This document shows, one piece after another, positions 30,321 to 41,507 of a DNA stretch of 64,000 nt; position 1 is the stretch's first letter; each line of letters opens with the position of its first letter. Both the position numbers and the translations under genes were made by a program. The notes under the pieces were generated by a model. The model worked only from the letters and a program-made list of their open reading frames with translations, did no database searches and was not told where the DNA came from. This stretch comes from Carpediemonas membranifera (Eukaryota; Fornicata), in contig JAHDYR010000002.1 of assembly GCA_019828565.1 (NCBI GenBank), positions 62,001 to 126,000 on the forward strand, read 5' to 3'.

Positions 30321-30368
30321 GTTTATCCTCCGTATATCCCCGGATTAACTGGCCATTCTAACAGTATG
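30321..30368 (-). repeat. T1b right TIR
   Basis: Aligns with the T1 right TIR; the last 18 bases GGCCATTCTAACAGTATG differ from T1 at two positions. Confidence 0.7.
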
Positions 30369-31209
30369 TTTATGAGCCAGAAGGCTGTACGCCAGCTACC
30401 CAGGGACGCTGTATCAGTTGACACTGGAGAGTGGATCACTGTGACCCTAGGGGATAACCACAAGGTTCGGACGAACCAAGTAGCTACGCTCACCTTCCGT
30501 CTAGAACGGCTCGGCCCAGTGCCCATTACGACGACCTGGAAGTTCTATGTGCTTCCAGGTGAAGCCTTTAAGGTCCTATTGGGCTGTGACCTTCTTAGGT
30601 CGCTCAAGCTCATCGACGATGAGACACTCAACTTCAACCTCGAGAAGCTAGGCTCAGAGGACGAATCAGAGTGGGTTCCATTCACTCACAGATACCTCGA
30701 CGAGGATCTGAACACAGCTGAAGTGGAAGAGAACCACCCGGATATTCCGGACTCAGCGATAAAGCCCCCAGCTCGAAGAGCTCGTGTCCGCTTTCCCCGA
30801 TATTTGGGAAGAGTCTCTCCCCGCAGAAGGGTCTAACCTGGAGGAGATGACTATAGAGCTCGTAAACGAGCGGGACATTGTCCAGGCGAGAGCTAGAGGC
30901 CTTGCCGACGCGACAGCGGCGCTTGTAGCGACCGAGCTCGAGGAACTCTGGAGATCTGGAATTATCCGTGAGTCTCGAGGCCCTTACAGTTCCCCCATAG
31001 TGGTGGTGAAGAAAGGTCACAAGGGCTCCCAGAAAATCAGACTCTGCGTAGATTACAAAGAGCTGAACGACCTAACGATCAAGGACAAGTTCCCGATCCC
31101 AAATGTTAGACATTTCGTGGATCGCGCGGCAGGCTGCAAATATTTTGCAGGCCTAGACCTAAGGCAGGGGTACTATCAGATGAACATGAGTGAAGAGCTA
31201 CCACGGGCC
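30369..31209 (+). pseudogene. Gypsy-type protease/RT fragment
   Basis: Resumes directly after the T1b TIR with FMSQKAVRQLPRD, which follows the catalytic DTG in a retroviral-type protease, so the N-terminal protease half lies beyond T1b and is lost. Then VLPGEAFKVLLGCDLLRS (protease end), a linker, and RT fingers: GPYSSPIVVVKKG, LCVDYKELNDLTI, GLDLRQGYYQMNM. Stops at about ELPRAMQ, where a DIRS-type sequence begins. One extra C at 30766 breaks the frame compared with copy B. Confidence 0.75.
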
Positions 31210-33320
31210 ATGCAAACTCTGGACGCCCTCGGACTAATACCATCTCTAGAGAAGTGCATTCTGGTTCCTTGCCAGTGCATCGAGTTCCTTGGTCTGCTTC
31301 TGAACTCGGCAGACCAGACCCTTCGCCTTCCAGTCGACAAGGCGGGGAAATACCAAGCGTGCATTACCGACGCCCTCGCTCAACGCCGCATGAAGGCGGA
31401 GGACTGGGCGAAGCTGGTCGGCAAGCTGTCCTTCTTCGCGACATCCGCCCACAGAGCCACACTAAAGCTCCGGTCACTGCCAAGGGCTCCCTCGGACTGG
31501 ATTGACATCACACCCTACGCCTCAGAACTTCGAGAATGGCAAGAGCTGTTGTCCAGCCGTCCAAGCCGCCCCTTCGTGGAGCTGAAGAACATGTGGCAGA
31601 ACGACCAGACCCTCGAGCTGGTCATATCAACCGACGCCTCAGGCTCGGGCTGGGGCGCCCAGTGGGCAGCCACCACGCAGAGCCACGGCTCCTTCAATGG
31701 CGCGCTAGCCAATCAGTCAATCAACGTGAAGGAGTTGGCAGCCGTACTCTTCGGCTCGCGCCTGGTGCCAACACAGCCTCAGACGAGACGCCTGACCGTG
31801 TATTCCGACAACACCACGTGTGTCGCTTGGATCAACAAGGAGGGCAGCTCGAAGGCTCCGCCAATGGCCCTGCAGATCCTCCACTCCCTTTACCGCGAGA
31901 TGAGCGCGAAGAGACTGCTCATCAGCGCCCATCACACTCCAGGTCATCTCAATCTAGCTGCAGACCGCCTATCTCGGGGGTTGCTCACACCACCCACGTC
32001 CTCGAGCAGATCCTGTCCAGCTGGGGTCCGGTGGACGTAGACGTAACTCCATACCCAGACCACAGTCTACTCCTCCCAGGGTTCGCTTCCACCTCCTGGC
32101 AAGACGGGATGGACCGGGACTGGCGCGGACACCGGATCTATGCGGCACCACCCCCGTCGCCGATGATACTGGGTCGGGTCTGTCGAGTCCTGAATTCGAT
32201 CCTCGCGACCCGGACTACATCCCCTCCGTCAACCTGGACCTCAGCCGTCTTCCTCGTCGTCCCAGACATCACATCGCCCGAGCTCCGACTCCTCACTTGC
32301 AAGATCGCCTTCTCCATCCCCCAGGAGCGACTTCGCGTCCGACGACCTCCCTCTCGTAGAGCGCCTGGCCAAGCCGAACGGGAATATCCGCTTCATGGCC
32401 CTCGCCTTCCAGACCTGTTCACCAGCATCGTCAACCACCCAATACTCGCTCACATGCGCAGACACGAGACGCGCCGAGCAGTAGCCGGCTGGATCACCGC
32501 TTTTATAGAGTTCCGAGGCCAGGACTTAGACGACACCGAAGTATACCGAGCCTTCCTCGAGGAGGAGGCAGAGCATAACGCCCCAGCCACCGTAGAGCGC
32601 AAGGGCTACTGGATAGAGCGAGCCGCGCCCCTGTTCTCCGACTGGCTTCCCAGTCCTTACTGCTCTCAGATTCGACGCGGCATCGCCGCCCACGCCTCGA
32701 CGGACGGCATGACAGGTGGCTCGGCGCCCATACTCAAGGAGGACATGCTGCGCGCAATCACTCGTCGGAACGACAGCGTCTCGGCTTACCAGGCGACCCT
32801 GTTCGCCGCGATCGCATACCTAACAGTCAGCCGTGGGGCAGAGATATTCCGCCTCACTCCTCACGACATCGTCTTCAAAGCCAACGGAGACGTCCAACTC
32901 CTCATCGGCCAGACCAAGACTCAGACTAAGGTGTCAAAATCCCTGCCGAACGTCTTACTGGGTCCCTTCAACCCCGCATTCGCGCTGAAGAGATGGGTTC
33001 TCGGCCTCCGCTTGCCGCCAGATGTCGGCATCTGGAGAGTCATCACCTCCGACCGTACAATCAGCCGACGGAAGGCGGCCTCCATGCGGTACATGCGAGA
33101 TGAGCTCCGGAGGACGTTCAACGACGACCGCGTTGGCCTCCACAGCTTCCGCAAGGGGGCCGCCTCCGAGTTAGCCCTCGCCGGGACACCCCTCGAGACC
33201 CTGCTACAGCTGGGCACATGGGCCAATGGCAGCTCACTCCGCCCCTACATCGGCGAGGCCATCAGAAATCATCCGTCGCAGTTAAGAAAAACTGCTGAGA
33301 CACTGTTCTCATCCCATTAA
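31210..33320 (+). pseudogene. DIRS-like RT thumb, RNase H and tyrosine recombinase (5' truncated)
   Basis: Begins at LDALGLIPSLEKCILVP, the RT thumb; the catalytic YxDD part is missing. Then DIRS RNase H (VISTDASGSGWGAQW, NVKELAAV, YSDNTTCVAWINKEG, HHTPGHLNLAADRLSR), a region LPGFASTSWQDGMDRDW, and a tyrosine recombinase in the -1 frame: LTVSRGAEIFRLT (Arg), HSFRKGAASELA (H-x-x-R), LGTWANGSSLRPYI (terminal Tyr). Joined by deletion or recombination to the gypsy fragment. Homopolymer frame breaks at 31993 and 32318. Confidence 0.8.
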
Positions 33321-33440
33321 ACACCATCGCACCGAGGATCGTCATGGCGACGTCCGGTGAGCCGAGGCAGCAAGGAGCCGCTGGCACAGAAGCTTGCATA
33401 GTGCAGCTAACTCCCTGAGGAGGACGGGATTGGTCGGTTT

Positions 33441-33789
33441 CCCATTTGGATATGAGTTAGGATGCTAGGATACTCTAGCGAGCAGCACTCGACCAGGGCA
33501 CCCGGGGTGCTGAGGGTCGGAGGAGTCCCGCAGGGAGCGCAGGCCGGAGACTATTGATCGTTGGATTGATTCGACCAGATGTGCAGGATATGGCAGAATT
33601 CGAAAGATGCCCGAAGAAGACACGGGCACGCCCAAGGCAGAGGGTCCCGAACGACGGACCTACCTCGACTCGCGAGGAACGCGGGAAACGAAAGAAGACG
33701 CTGAATATTTACGCGGAGAGACAGGAAATCCGAGTAAATATTATTCCCCCCCATTTGGATATGAGTTAGGATGCTAGGATACTCTAGCG
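33441..33789. repeat. Split direct repeats of a DIRS/PAT-like element
   Basis: CCCATTTGGATATGAGTTAG followed by GATGCTAGGATACTCTAGCG occurs at 33441-33480 and 33750-33789. Each copy ends in the near-palindrome GCTAGgatacTCTAGC. Between them AATATTTAC/GTAAATATT form a hairpin ahead of a C-run. Such offset repeats are typical of YR retroelements that integrate through a circular intermediate. Confidence 0.65.
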
Positions 33790-33899
33790 GGTAGTACCCC
33801 AGCTCATTGTCGCAAGGGCGACGGGACGTGGGCGAGGCCGGCAATCGCCGGATGCCCGCGTCATTGGTCAAGATTGGTCGGCGCAGTTTATGCGGCCAG

Positions 33900-34480
33900 A
33901 TGACGAACGATTCGCAGCCGGTGGCTGCGACGGCCGAGAAGTGGCAGAACTGCGTACCACGGTGCAGGAGATGCAGAAAGCTCAGGAGAGATCCACCAAG
34001 ATCCTCGAGAGGATGGCCGCCGCAAGCGCCGAATCTGAAGCGGATTTCCACGAGGAACTGGCGTTTGAAGAAGATGAACAAGACCCCATCATGGCTTCCC
34101 TTTCATACATTGAGGCCATGACCGAGCTGCCGAAGAAGCGCCCTCTTCTGGAGGAGGCGAAGTTCCTTCGGAAGGTTCAAACGATCCTCACCTCTTCTAC
34201 AGACACGAAACTCCTCAAGCGCCTTTCCCCCCTCCTCTCCGCCCGGCGTAGAGCTCTGATGATGAAGGATGAAGATTACAACGACGTCACAGTCACCTAC
34301 TTTCAGAACCAGGTATGGAAGGCCATCGCGGACAAAGGAACCCTCGACGAGTCCCAGATCGAGTCCTTCGAGCTCAAGTCTAAGATTCACGGAGCCAAGC
34401 GAAAGGGCGACAAGTTTCAGCCTCCGGGAGGCGGGGGCCGAGGCGGCAGCTCTCGCGGTCGCAACCGGCAGTCAAACTAA
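33900..34480 (+). CDS. DIRS-like gag (copy A)
   Basis: ATG 33900 (MTNDSQPVAATAE). A missing G at about 33938 breaks the frame; copy B (45039) is intact. Coiled-coil segment (ELRTTVQEMQKAQERSTKIL), acidic stretch, and a Gly/Arg-rich nucleic-acid-binding tail (GGGGRGGSSRGRNRQSN). Confidence 0.65.
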
Positions 34481-34732
34481 CCGAGAACCACCTCTTCCCA
34501 TCGATAACTGGCGACGTGTGGCGACTCTGGGAGCGCTTCGGCGCCTCAGAGCACGTCGTCAGCCTACTCAGAGACGGCGTTCCAATATCACTGACCGCGC
34601 CTCCGTCGGCGGCCGCACTGCTAGACGCGACTGGACCCACGTGTTCGGGCCAAGCTCCAACAGCTGTTGAACGAGGGCATTCTCCGCAGAACGACCCTGC
34701 AGTCCCTCCGCCATTCGGCCCCGATCTTCATG
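34481..34732 (+). pseudogene. Start of DIRS-like RT, cut by T2 (copy A)
   Basis: ENHLFPSITGDVWRLWERFG ... NEGILRRTTLQ ... HSAPIFM: the N-terminal part of a DIRS RT. It ends at CATG (34729-34732), where T2 begins. Confidence 0.7.
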
Positions 34733-34795
34733 CTGTCTGGAGGGGGGTGTATGGGTGGCAGTATACACCTACGGAACAGAGGGGCTCTGTCAAAA

Positions 34796-35222
34796 ATGTC
34801 CGATTTAGAACGTCTTACTCTGGCACCATGTAGCCCCCTTCCTGATGCACCTTTGAGCACGTGCTTGGCCTGCGATAATTACTTGGCGTCCCGTAAAGCC
34901 CAAAAATTAATCAAATCGTCATCAAATGCGAATTAAAGATGCTGATATTGCTCATGAAACGACTCTGCTGATCAGCTGGGACTCTACGCGGCGATATGGC
35001 ATGGCAAGTCTCTACACTTTGGAGACAATTCGGTCCCATGGTTCCTACCTTGACCCACGTTGTCTCGCGCGCGCGAGGGACTCACTAAAAGGATATATCA
35101 ACACTGGGAGCAGAAAAAAGGCACGGCGAGATGCAGGCGCTGTTGCTGAGCTCATTTTCCGGATAAGACCCGTTTTTGTCACCTCAACCCATTCATATTG
35201 GCGGCTGTTGCTTCGTTTTTGA
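34796..35222 (+). CDS. Short frames in T2 left arm, possibly one small protein
   Basis: MSDLERLTLAPCSPLPDA...SSSNAN (34796-34936, with TCLACDNYLA) overlaps MRIKDADIAHETTLLISW...(34926-35222). One indel or tiny intron would join them. A Cys pair and an arginine-rich second part; no family recognised. In copy B the second frame is cut short by an extra A. Weak. Confidence 0.25.
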
Positions 35223-35677
35223 TCAAATCAAATGGAAACCAAAACGAGATCCGGGAAACGAGGATGATTGGGAGAGATAGACACATCATAAGGTCTTTAA
35301 TATAGTAATGCACCGTCAATGAGAAGTTCTTGGTTCCTGAAATGGATTATTGATCCCAAACGCTTTTCTTTGAGGATAATGCACTTATAGCGGTGATTTC
35401 CACACAATTCATCCAAATACTGATCAAAACATCAGAACTGCAAGTAAAATGGGTATAGATCGTTTATCCACGGAGAAATCAATTGCTCCCAATCCCAGCT
35501 TGCAAGAAAAAAAGTTAAGGGGGCTGTATTGGGGCTTGCACTGATATCTCTATATATGCCGACACAGTCACTGGGCTGCCCATCACTGAACAGCTCTAGC
35601 CCAATACAAAAACATGAGGGCTCGAAGTTTTGGCCTTCTCGGAAAAGGGTGGCGGAACGCTGCAACACTACAATGCT

Positions 35678-35744
35678 AATGGACAGAGGGGAGGAAGTGG
35701 TCCACTGGTATGTCCTATGGGTCGCTTCTTCCCCTCTGTCCATT
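35678..35744. repeat. Foldback with AATGGACAGAGGGG arms (copy A)
   Basis: AATGGACAGAGGGGAGGAAG (35678-35697) pairs with 35725-35744 with one mismatch. Repeated at 46818-46884. Confidence 0.75.
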
Positions 35745-36065
35745 TTTACACGATATCGATTTGCCGGATTTGACACATGTTGTGCGATCTTTAACTCCTC
35801 GCGTCCAACCACCTCTCCCAAACGATCTGCAAGATCGACCAGCCCTGGATCACTTGGGCCTGCCTCCGTGCCCGGCCTGTTGCGATCAATGATGGTGATT
35901 ACTTGCAACGAACGCTATCACCGGAAATTACCTTACCTTACCTTACCTGCAGGTACCATGGGTGTTCGTTTTCGTCTCCAAACGCCATGGTGTAAGAGCA
36001 TAAAGTGCATTTTCTGTTTACTGTGCCGTTGGGGATTGATGGCGCTGGCGTAGGGGTGCTGTGTG

Positions 36066-38213
36066 GGCGCCAGGGATGACGGCGCCAGGGATGAGACGCC
36101 AGGGATGAGGGAGCCAAGATGAGGGCGCCAGGGATGAGGCGCCAGGATGAGGGAGCCAAGATGAGGGCGCCAGGGATGAGGCGCCAGGGATGACGGCGCC
36201 AGGATGAGGCGCCAGGGATGAGGCGCCAGGATGAGGGAGCCAAGATGAGGGCGCCAGGGATGAGGCGCCAGGGATGAGGCGCCAGGGATGAGGCGCCAGG
36301 ATGAGGGAGCCAAGATGAGGGCGCCAGGGATGACGGCGCCAGGGATGACGGCGCCAGGATGAGGGAGCCAAGATGAGGGCGCCAGGGATGAGGCGCCAGG
36401 ATGAGGGAGCCAAGATGAGGGCGCCAGGGATGAGGGCGCCAGGGATGAGGCGCCAGGGATGAGGCGCCAGGGATGACGGCGCCAGGGATGAGACGCCAGG
36501 GATGAGGGAGCCAAGATGAGGGCGCCAGGGATGAGGCGCCAGGATGAGGGAGCCAAGATGAGGGCGCCAGGGATGAGGGCGCCAGGGATGAGGCGCCAGG
36601 GATGAGGCGCCAGGGATGAGGCGCCAGGATGAGGGAGCCAAGATGAGGGCGCCAGGGATGAGGGCGCCAGGGATGAGGCGCCAGGATGAGGGAGCCAAGA
36701 TGAGGGCGCCAGGATGAGGCGCCAGGGATGACGGCGCCAGGGATGACGGCGCCAGGATGAGGCGCCAGGATGAGGGAGCCAAGATGAGGGCGCCAGGGAT
36801 GAGGCGCCAGGGATGAGGCGCCAGGGATGAGGCGCCAGGGATGAGGCGCCAGGATGAGGGAGCCAAGATGAGGGCGCCAGGATGAGGCGCCAGGGATGAC
36901 GGCGCCAGGATGAGGGCGCCAGGGATGAGGGCGCCAGGGATGACGGCGCCAGGATGAGGCGCCAGGATGAGGGAGCCAAGATGAGGGCGCCAGGGATGAG
37001 GCGCCAGGATGAGGGAGCCAAGATGAGGGCGCCAGGGATGAGGCGCCAGGGATGAGGCGCCAGGGATGAGGGAGCCAAGATGAGGGCGCCAGGATGAGGC
37101 GCCAGGGATGAGGCGCCAGGGATGACGGCGCCAGGATGAGGGCGCCAGGATGAGGGCGCCAGGGATGAGGGCGCCAGGGATGAGGGCGCCAGGGATGAGG
37201 CGCCAGGGATGAGGCGCCAGGGATGAGGCGCCAGGGATGAGGCAAGATGAGGCGCCAGGGATGAGGCGCCAGGGATGAGGCGCCAGGATGAGGGCGCCAG
37301 GGATGAGGGCGCCAGGGATGAGGGCGCCAGGGATGAGGCGCCAGGGATGAGGCGCCAGGGATGAGGCGCCAGGGATGAGGCGCCAGGATGAGGGAGCCAA
37401 GATGAGGGCGCCAGGATGAGGCGCCAGGGATGACGGCGCCAGGATGAGGGCGCCAGGGATGAGGGCGCCAGGGATGACGGCGCCAGGATGAGGGCGCCAG
37501 GATGAGGGAGCCAAGATGAGGGCGCCAGGGATGAGGCGCCAGGGATGAGGCGCCAGGGATGAGGCGCCAGGGATGAGGCGCCAGGGATGACGGCGCCAGG
37601 GATGACGGCGCCAGGATGAGGGCGCCAGGATGAGGCGCCAGGGATGACGGCGCCAGGGATGAGGCGCCAGGGATGAGGCGCCAGGATGAGGCGCCAGGAT
37701 GAGGCGCCAGGGATGACGGCGCCAGGGATGAGGCGCCAGGGATGAGGCGCCAGGATGAGGGAGCCAAGATGAGGGCGCCAGGGATGAGGCGCCAGGGATG
37801 AGGCGCCAGGGATGAGGCGCCAGGGATGAGGCGCCAGGATGAGGCGCCAGGGATGACGGCGCCAGGGATGAGACGCCAGGGATGAGGGAGCCAAGATGAG
37901 GGCGCCAGGGATGAGGCGCCAGGGATGAGGCGCCAGGGATGAGGCGCCAGGGATGAGGCGCCAGGGATGACGGCGCCAGGATGAGGCGCCAGGATGAGGG
38001 AGCCAAGATGAGGGCGCCAGGGATGAGGCGCCAGGGATGAGGGAGCCAAGATGAGGGCGCCAGGGATGAGGGCGCCAGGGATGAGGCGCCAGGGATGAGG
38101 GAGCCAAGATGAGGGCGCCAGGGATGAGGGCGCCAGGGATGAGGCGCCAGGGATGAGGCGCCAGGGATGAGACGCCAGGGATGAGGGCGCCAGGATGAGG
38201 CGCCAGGGATGAG
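36066..38213. repeat. GCGCCAGGGATGAG minisatellite, copy A (2.1 kb)
   Basis: Array of 13-15-base units (GCGCCAGGGATGAG, with GGGATGACGGCGCC and GGGAGCCAAGATGAG variants). No stop codon arises on the minus strand in any of the three frames, giving overlapping 700-780-codon frames of PHPWRLIPGASSLA type. I do not regard these as genes. Confidence 0.95.
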
Positions 38214-38226
38214 GAGTACAGTATTT

Positions 38227-38315
38227 GAACCCCGAAAACGCCATATTACCAGCACCAATGAGCTTCATCAACGAAGATGCGCTCACTGGTGCCGGTTATG
38301 GCGTTTTCGGGGTTC
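38227..38315. repeat. Foldback 1 with 19-bp perfect arms (copy A)
   Basis: GAACCCCGAAAACGCCATA pairs with TATGGCGTTTTCGGGGTTC at 38297-38315. Repeated at 49884-49972 and 57017-57105. Confidence 0.9.
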
Positions 38316-38480
38316 GTCGATCATTCTGCTCCCAAATCTGCACCTGTATTTTCGTGAGCATGCCCGGGAGCTGGGCCAGACGAGTGGTGCCACAGGGACT
38401 AAGCTCCGCTGCTCAGCCTCTGCCAGGCGACACTCGTCTGAATTCTGCACGAAAAATTCAGACGACGAATGATGGGCAAG

Positions 38481-38567
38481 GGCCGCGAAAACGCTGAAGT
38501 ACCAGCGCAAGTAGAGCGGTTTGCAATAAAATAGCTTACTTGCGCTGGTGCTGGCGTTTTCGGGGCC
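38481..38567. repeat. Foldback 2, related to foldback 1 (copy A)
   Basis: CGAAAACGC...ACCAGCGCAAGTA pairs with TACTTGCGCTGGT...GGCGTTTTCGGGG. Shares the GGCGTTTTCGGGG end with foldback 1. Repeated at 50140-50226 and, as a half, at 57273-57289. Confidence 0.88.
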
Positions 38568-38574
38568 CTGAATT

Positions 38575-38958
38575 GCCCCGGGCGCTCTCCCGGGCTTCTC
38601 TCTCCCGGGCTTCTCTCTCCCGCGCTCTTCTCCCCCGGGCGCTCTCCCGGGCTCCTCTCCCCCGGGCTCCTCTCTCCCGGGCGCTCTCCCGGGCTTCTCT
38701 CTCCCGGGCTTCTCTCTCCCGCGCTCTTCTCCCCCGGGCGCTCTCCCGGGCTCCTCTCTCCCGCGCTCTTCTCCCCCGGGCGCTCTCCCGGGCTCCTCTC
38801 TCCCGCGCTCTTCTCCCCCGGGCGCTCTCCCGGGCTCCTCTCTCCCGGGCTCCTCTCTCCCGCGCTCTTCTCCCCCGGGCGCTCTCCCGGGCTCCTCTCT
38901 CCCGGGCTCCTCTCTCCCGCGCTCTTCTCCCCCGGGCGCTCTCCCGGGCTCCTCTCTC
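38575..38958. repeat. CTCCCGGGC satellite, copy A
   Basis: Units of 12-15 bases (GGGCGCTCTCCC, GGGCTTCTCTCTCCC, GCGCTCTTCTCCCCC) in a higher-order pattern of about 75-90 bases. The tandem-duplication junction at 38958/38959 lies at its end. Confidence 0.9.
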
Positions 38959-39740
38959 CACTGTCACCGGGCTTGCTGGCTCCGAGGGGTACCACAAGCG
39001 CATGAAGGCCATCCTCGATCTCGTCAGCGACGAGTGGCTCACCACGGTTGCCGTCAGTTTCGTCTCGACGACCCACCTCGGCTCCATACTGCAACAGTTG
39101 GCTGCAGAATTCGCCAATTTCGAGACATTCTGGGTTGTTTCTGGCCACAGCGAGACCACAACGTCGAGAATGATCGTTAATGCGAGCGCTAACGAGTTCC
39201 TGTACCTTCACGATATCGTACAGATGATCCTCTTCGCTTTCCGTGAGCCATCCCTCGTCACCACCAGCCGGGTTCGGCTCATCTACTTCGCCACCTGTAC
39301 CGGAGCGGACAATAGCGAGTTCTCTCTGCTTAAGCAGTCCATTTCGACCCAGGCATACGAGCATACGTGCATCATTCTCACTCCGGAGAAAATGCTTGCC
39401 AACGAACTCGTCCTGCAGGACTGCTTTTGGCTCTACCGCACTACATGCATGGACAACCCGCTCCACTTCGTCTCGCGTTACTTCTCCGGCTATGGGCTCG
39501 CACCTGGCACAGCAGGGGAGACGGGTTATCGCGAATGGATCAATGTCCATAACCCCGGGCGCGATTGAGATCCTCACAGCCACTCAGTTCCGCACGCCAA
39601 TCCCTCTTCCCGAGATGGTCGACCTTGTTTCTGAGGTACTTGCATATAGACCACTGCAGAGATCTCCGGCGGATGTTATGGCCTCGCGCTACATTACTGA
39701 GATGACAGTTGCGCACAGAGCGGCACTGGAAGACACTTAA
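38959..39740 (+). pseudogene. Caspase-like gene, 5'-truncated duplicate
   Basis: Lacks the zinc finger (codons 1-82) and is fused in frame to the CCCGGG satellite upstream. It keeps SGHSE and ATCTG, but an extra G at 39513-39516 shifts the last part of the frame. Confidence 0.85.
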
Positions 39741-39763
39741 AGTTCAAAATCTCCCTATTTAAC

Positions 39764-40986
39764 TTACTCAATTGGCTTCATATCCGCCACCTTCTGGTAG
39801 ACAGTCATACACTGGTCGCAGAACCTGACACGATAGTCCTGGCCGTCGAGATGGAACTCAGCATAGCTGAAGTGTTTCTCTTCGCAGAACCAGTTTAGGC
39901 ACGCCCGGCAGACGCCAGTGTCCTTTGTCGACTTGTCTCCGTCCTTGATACACGCGTGACATCTGTTAGACCTTCCTGCCAGACTGCAAGCTGCGCAAAC
40001 CTTTCTGTTCTTACCATCAATCCTCTTCTCTCTGACACACTGAAGATGCATGAACTGATGGCAGAGATAGCACGTTTCATACTCGTTTCTTTTTCATGTT
40101 TGGGTTGAAGTACCATTCAGGTGAGGCACAAACAGCGCATGCGAACAGTAACTTACGCTGATATAGCTTCAGAAACGTCGCTTGCTTGAGGGCGGGGACC
40201 TTATCGTTCATTTCAACGGCCTTGGGTGACTGCTTGAGGAGATCAGTGACAGTTGTGGAGAGTGAAGCCGTCACCATCGCGGCAACCTCCTTCAAGTCAG
40301 CCTCTTCGAGCCTCGATCGCTTCTGAGCAGGCTCATGCATCTGCGCATCAAAAATTAAGCTTCTTGACGGGGGAATCAGGCTTGATGGTAGCCAAGTCAG
40401 CTCTTTTTCTGAGCTTTGGTACCAATGTTGTCACTGGAGTCTTTGTGGGTGTCTCTGCGGGTGTTTCTGCTGGGGTACGTGGCTCAGGCTGGAGCTTGCG
40501 ATGCTTGATCCTGATTACAACGGCTGGAGGCCATTGAATGCCGGTGCAAGTGATCAGACTGGAGACATCGTGGAGTCCAAGTCCCCGAAACAGCACAGAC
40601 ATCCTGTTTCTAAACTCCTGCAAGTGTTCAGCTGCATTTGCTCTGTCTCTGACAACCAGGTAGGGTATCTTTGTGCCAATGAGCTCTGTGCCACCCTTTC
40701 TACTTGCCACAAATGCCTGAATGGGCTCAGTAGTCGTGCGCCTGACGGAGTTTGCAATAGCAATCTTGCGAAAGCCGTTGCAGAGGCCCGATATCACATC
40801 CTGCATGCCAAGGAGAGCGCGATGAACGTCAGAGGTCGTCAGACCGATAGTTGGGATGTCCGCGACGTCGAAAAAGCATTCCAGGAAGCTAGTCACGAAC
40901 AGCCGGCGGTACTCTGTTCTCTTATCCGATCCGCAAGACGTGCCCTGCGAAATCTCAGCTTTCTTCGCAGTTTCACTGGTCGTCAT
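39764..40986 (-). pseudogene. Zinc-finger gene, duplicate with two frame breaks
   Basis: Same as 28626-29846 except for one extra T (TTTTT near 40090) and one extra A (AAAAA near 40351), which split the frame in three. Given where these fall, they may be sequencing errors and the gene could be intact. Confidence 0.8.
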
Positions 40987-41020
40987 ATTCTCATCTTAAA
41001 CTGCGCAGGTGTTGACGACA

Positions 41021-41236
41021 ATGTTACGGTTATCCACGAACGAAAGGCTTAATCATATGACCAGTTGCATCCATGAAGTCGGCAAGATACAAGATTCTGT
41101 TCGAGAAATACGAAATCACATCACTGGGCTGAATTGCGAGGGGTTGGTGAATGAGAGGCTGAATGACACACAACACGTTCTGGAAGAGATAGGAGATATG
41201 TTTATAGATGGAATACAGCAACTTAAAGACCACTAA
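41021..41236 (+). CDS. Small helical protein, duplicate
   Basis: Identical in translation to 29881-30096. Followed by a copy of the subterminal hairpin (about 41333-41434). Confidence 0.55.
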   Translation: MLRLSTNERLNHMTSCIHEVGKIQDSVREIRNHITGLNCEGLVNERLNDTQHVLEEIGDMFIDGIQQLKDH

Positions 41237-41459
41237 CACGTTATTATCACTTTGAATAAGCAATGAATGGTTATGCAACATCAGCACCTACCTACGAATC
41301 ACAAGAATGCCCCTAGCACGTCGTATGCAAGCAAAAATGAGACTTACCCGTACCTTCCGCACGTTTCTCTACGTTTCACAAACGTTGGTGAAACGTGTGA
41401 AATAGTGAAAAAGATACGGGTGAATCTCATTTTTCTTACAGTTCTTAATGCAAAAGGGT

Positions 41460-41507
41460 GTTTATCCTCCGTATATCCCCGGATTAACTGGCCATTCTAA
41501 CAGTATG
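41460..41507 (-). repeat. T1b right TIR, duplicate
   Basis: Same sequence as 30321-30368. Just upstream the copies differ by real substitutions (CTTACAGTTCTTAATG here, CTTGCAGTTTCTTGTG at 30296). Confidence 0.7.

Larger units (their letters stand above)
24720..30368. mobile_element. T1b: second T1-type element, left end missing
   Basis: Same gene order as the right half of T1: unknown (-), OTU (+), SET (-), caspase-like (+), zinc-finger (-), small protein (+), subterminal hairpin, TIR. The right TIR (30321-30368, ending GGCCATTCTAACAGTATG) is homologous to the T1 TIR, and after it a gypsy protease frame resumes. I find no left TIR, so the left boundary is approximate and the transposase and GNAT genes are absent. 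Confidence 0.7.
34733..36065. mobile_element. T2 left arm, copy A
   Basis: Begins with the T2 TIR (34733-34751, CTGTCTGGAGG, one extra G compared with copy B). Mostly non-coding apart from two short overlapping frames. The stretch 35590-35670 resembles 58875-58945 near the right end of T2. The complete T2 is described at 45872. Confidence 0.6.
27822..38958. repeat. Tandem duplication, copy A (period 11,137 bp)
   Basis: Base 27822 (CACTGTCACCGGGCTTGC) recurs at 38959, directly after the CCCGGG satellite, and the match continues for over 11 kb. Differences are mainly one-base changes in homopolymer length, with a few substitutions (for example near 30300, 33520 and 34620) and large divergence in the minisatellite. 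Confidence 0.9.

Noticed and set aside
30340-30370. Protease DTG disrupted by two extra bases (GGATTAACTGGCC)
   Set aside because: This stretch aligns with the T1 TIR, so it belongs to T1b and not to the protease.
33554-33769. 71-codon frame between the split repeats
   Set aside because: Lies wholly within repeat and hairpin sequence, with no similarity to known proteins and no counterpart frame in the element at 61.7-62.0 kb.
35432-35908. 158-codon minus-strand frame in the T2 left arm
   Set aside because: Spans the foldback and changes reading at its end between copies A and B; composition is not convincingly protein-like.
36066-38958. CRISPR-like array
   Set aside because: Units are contiguous without unique spacers, and the genome is eukaryotic.
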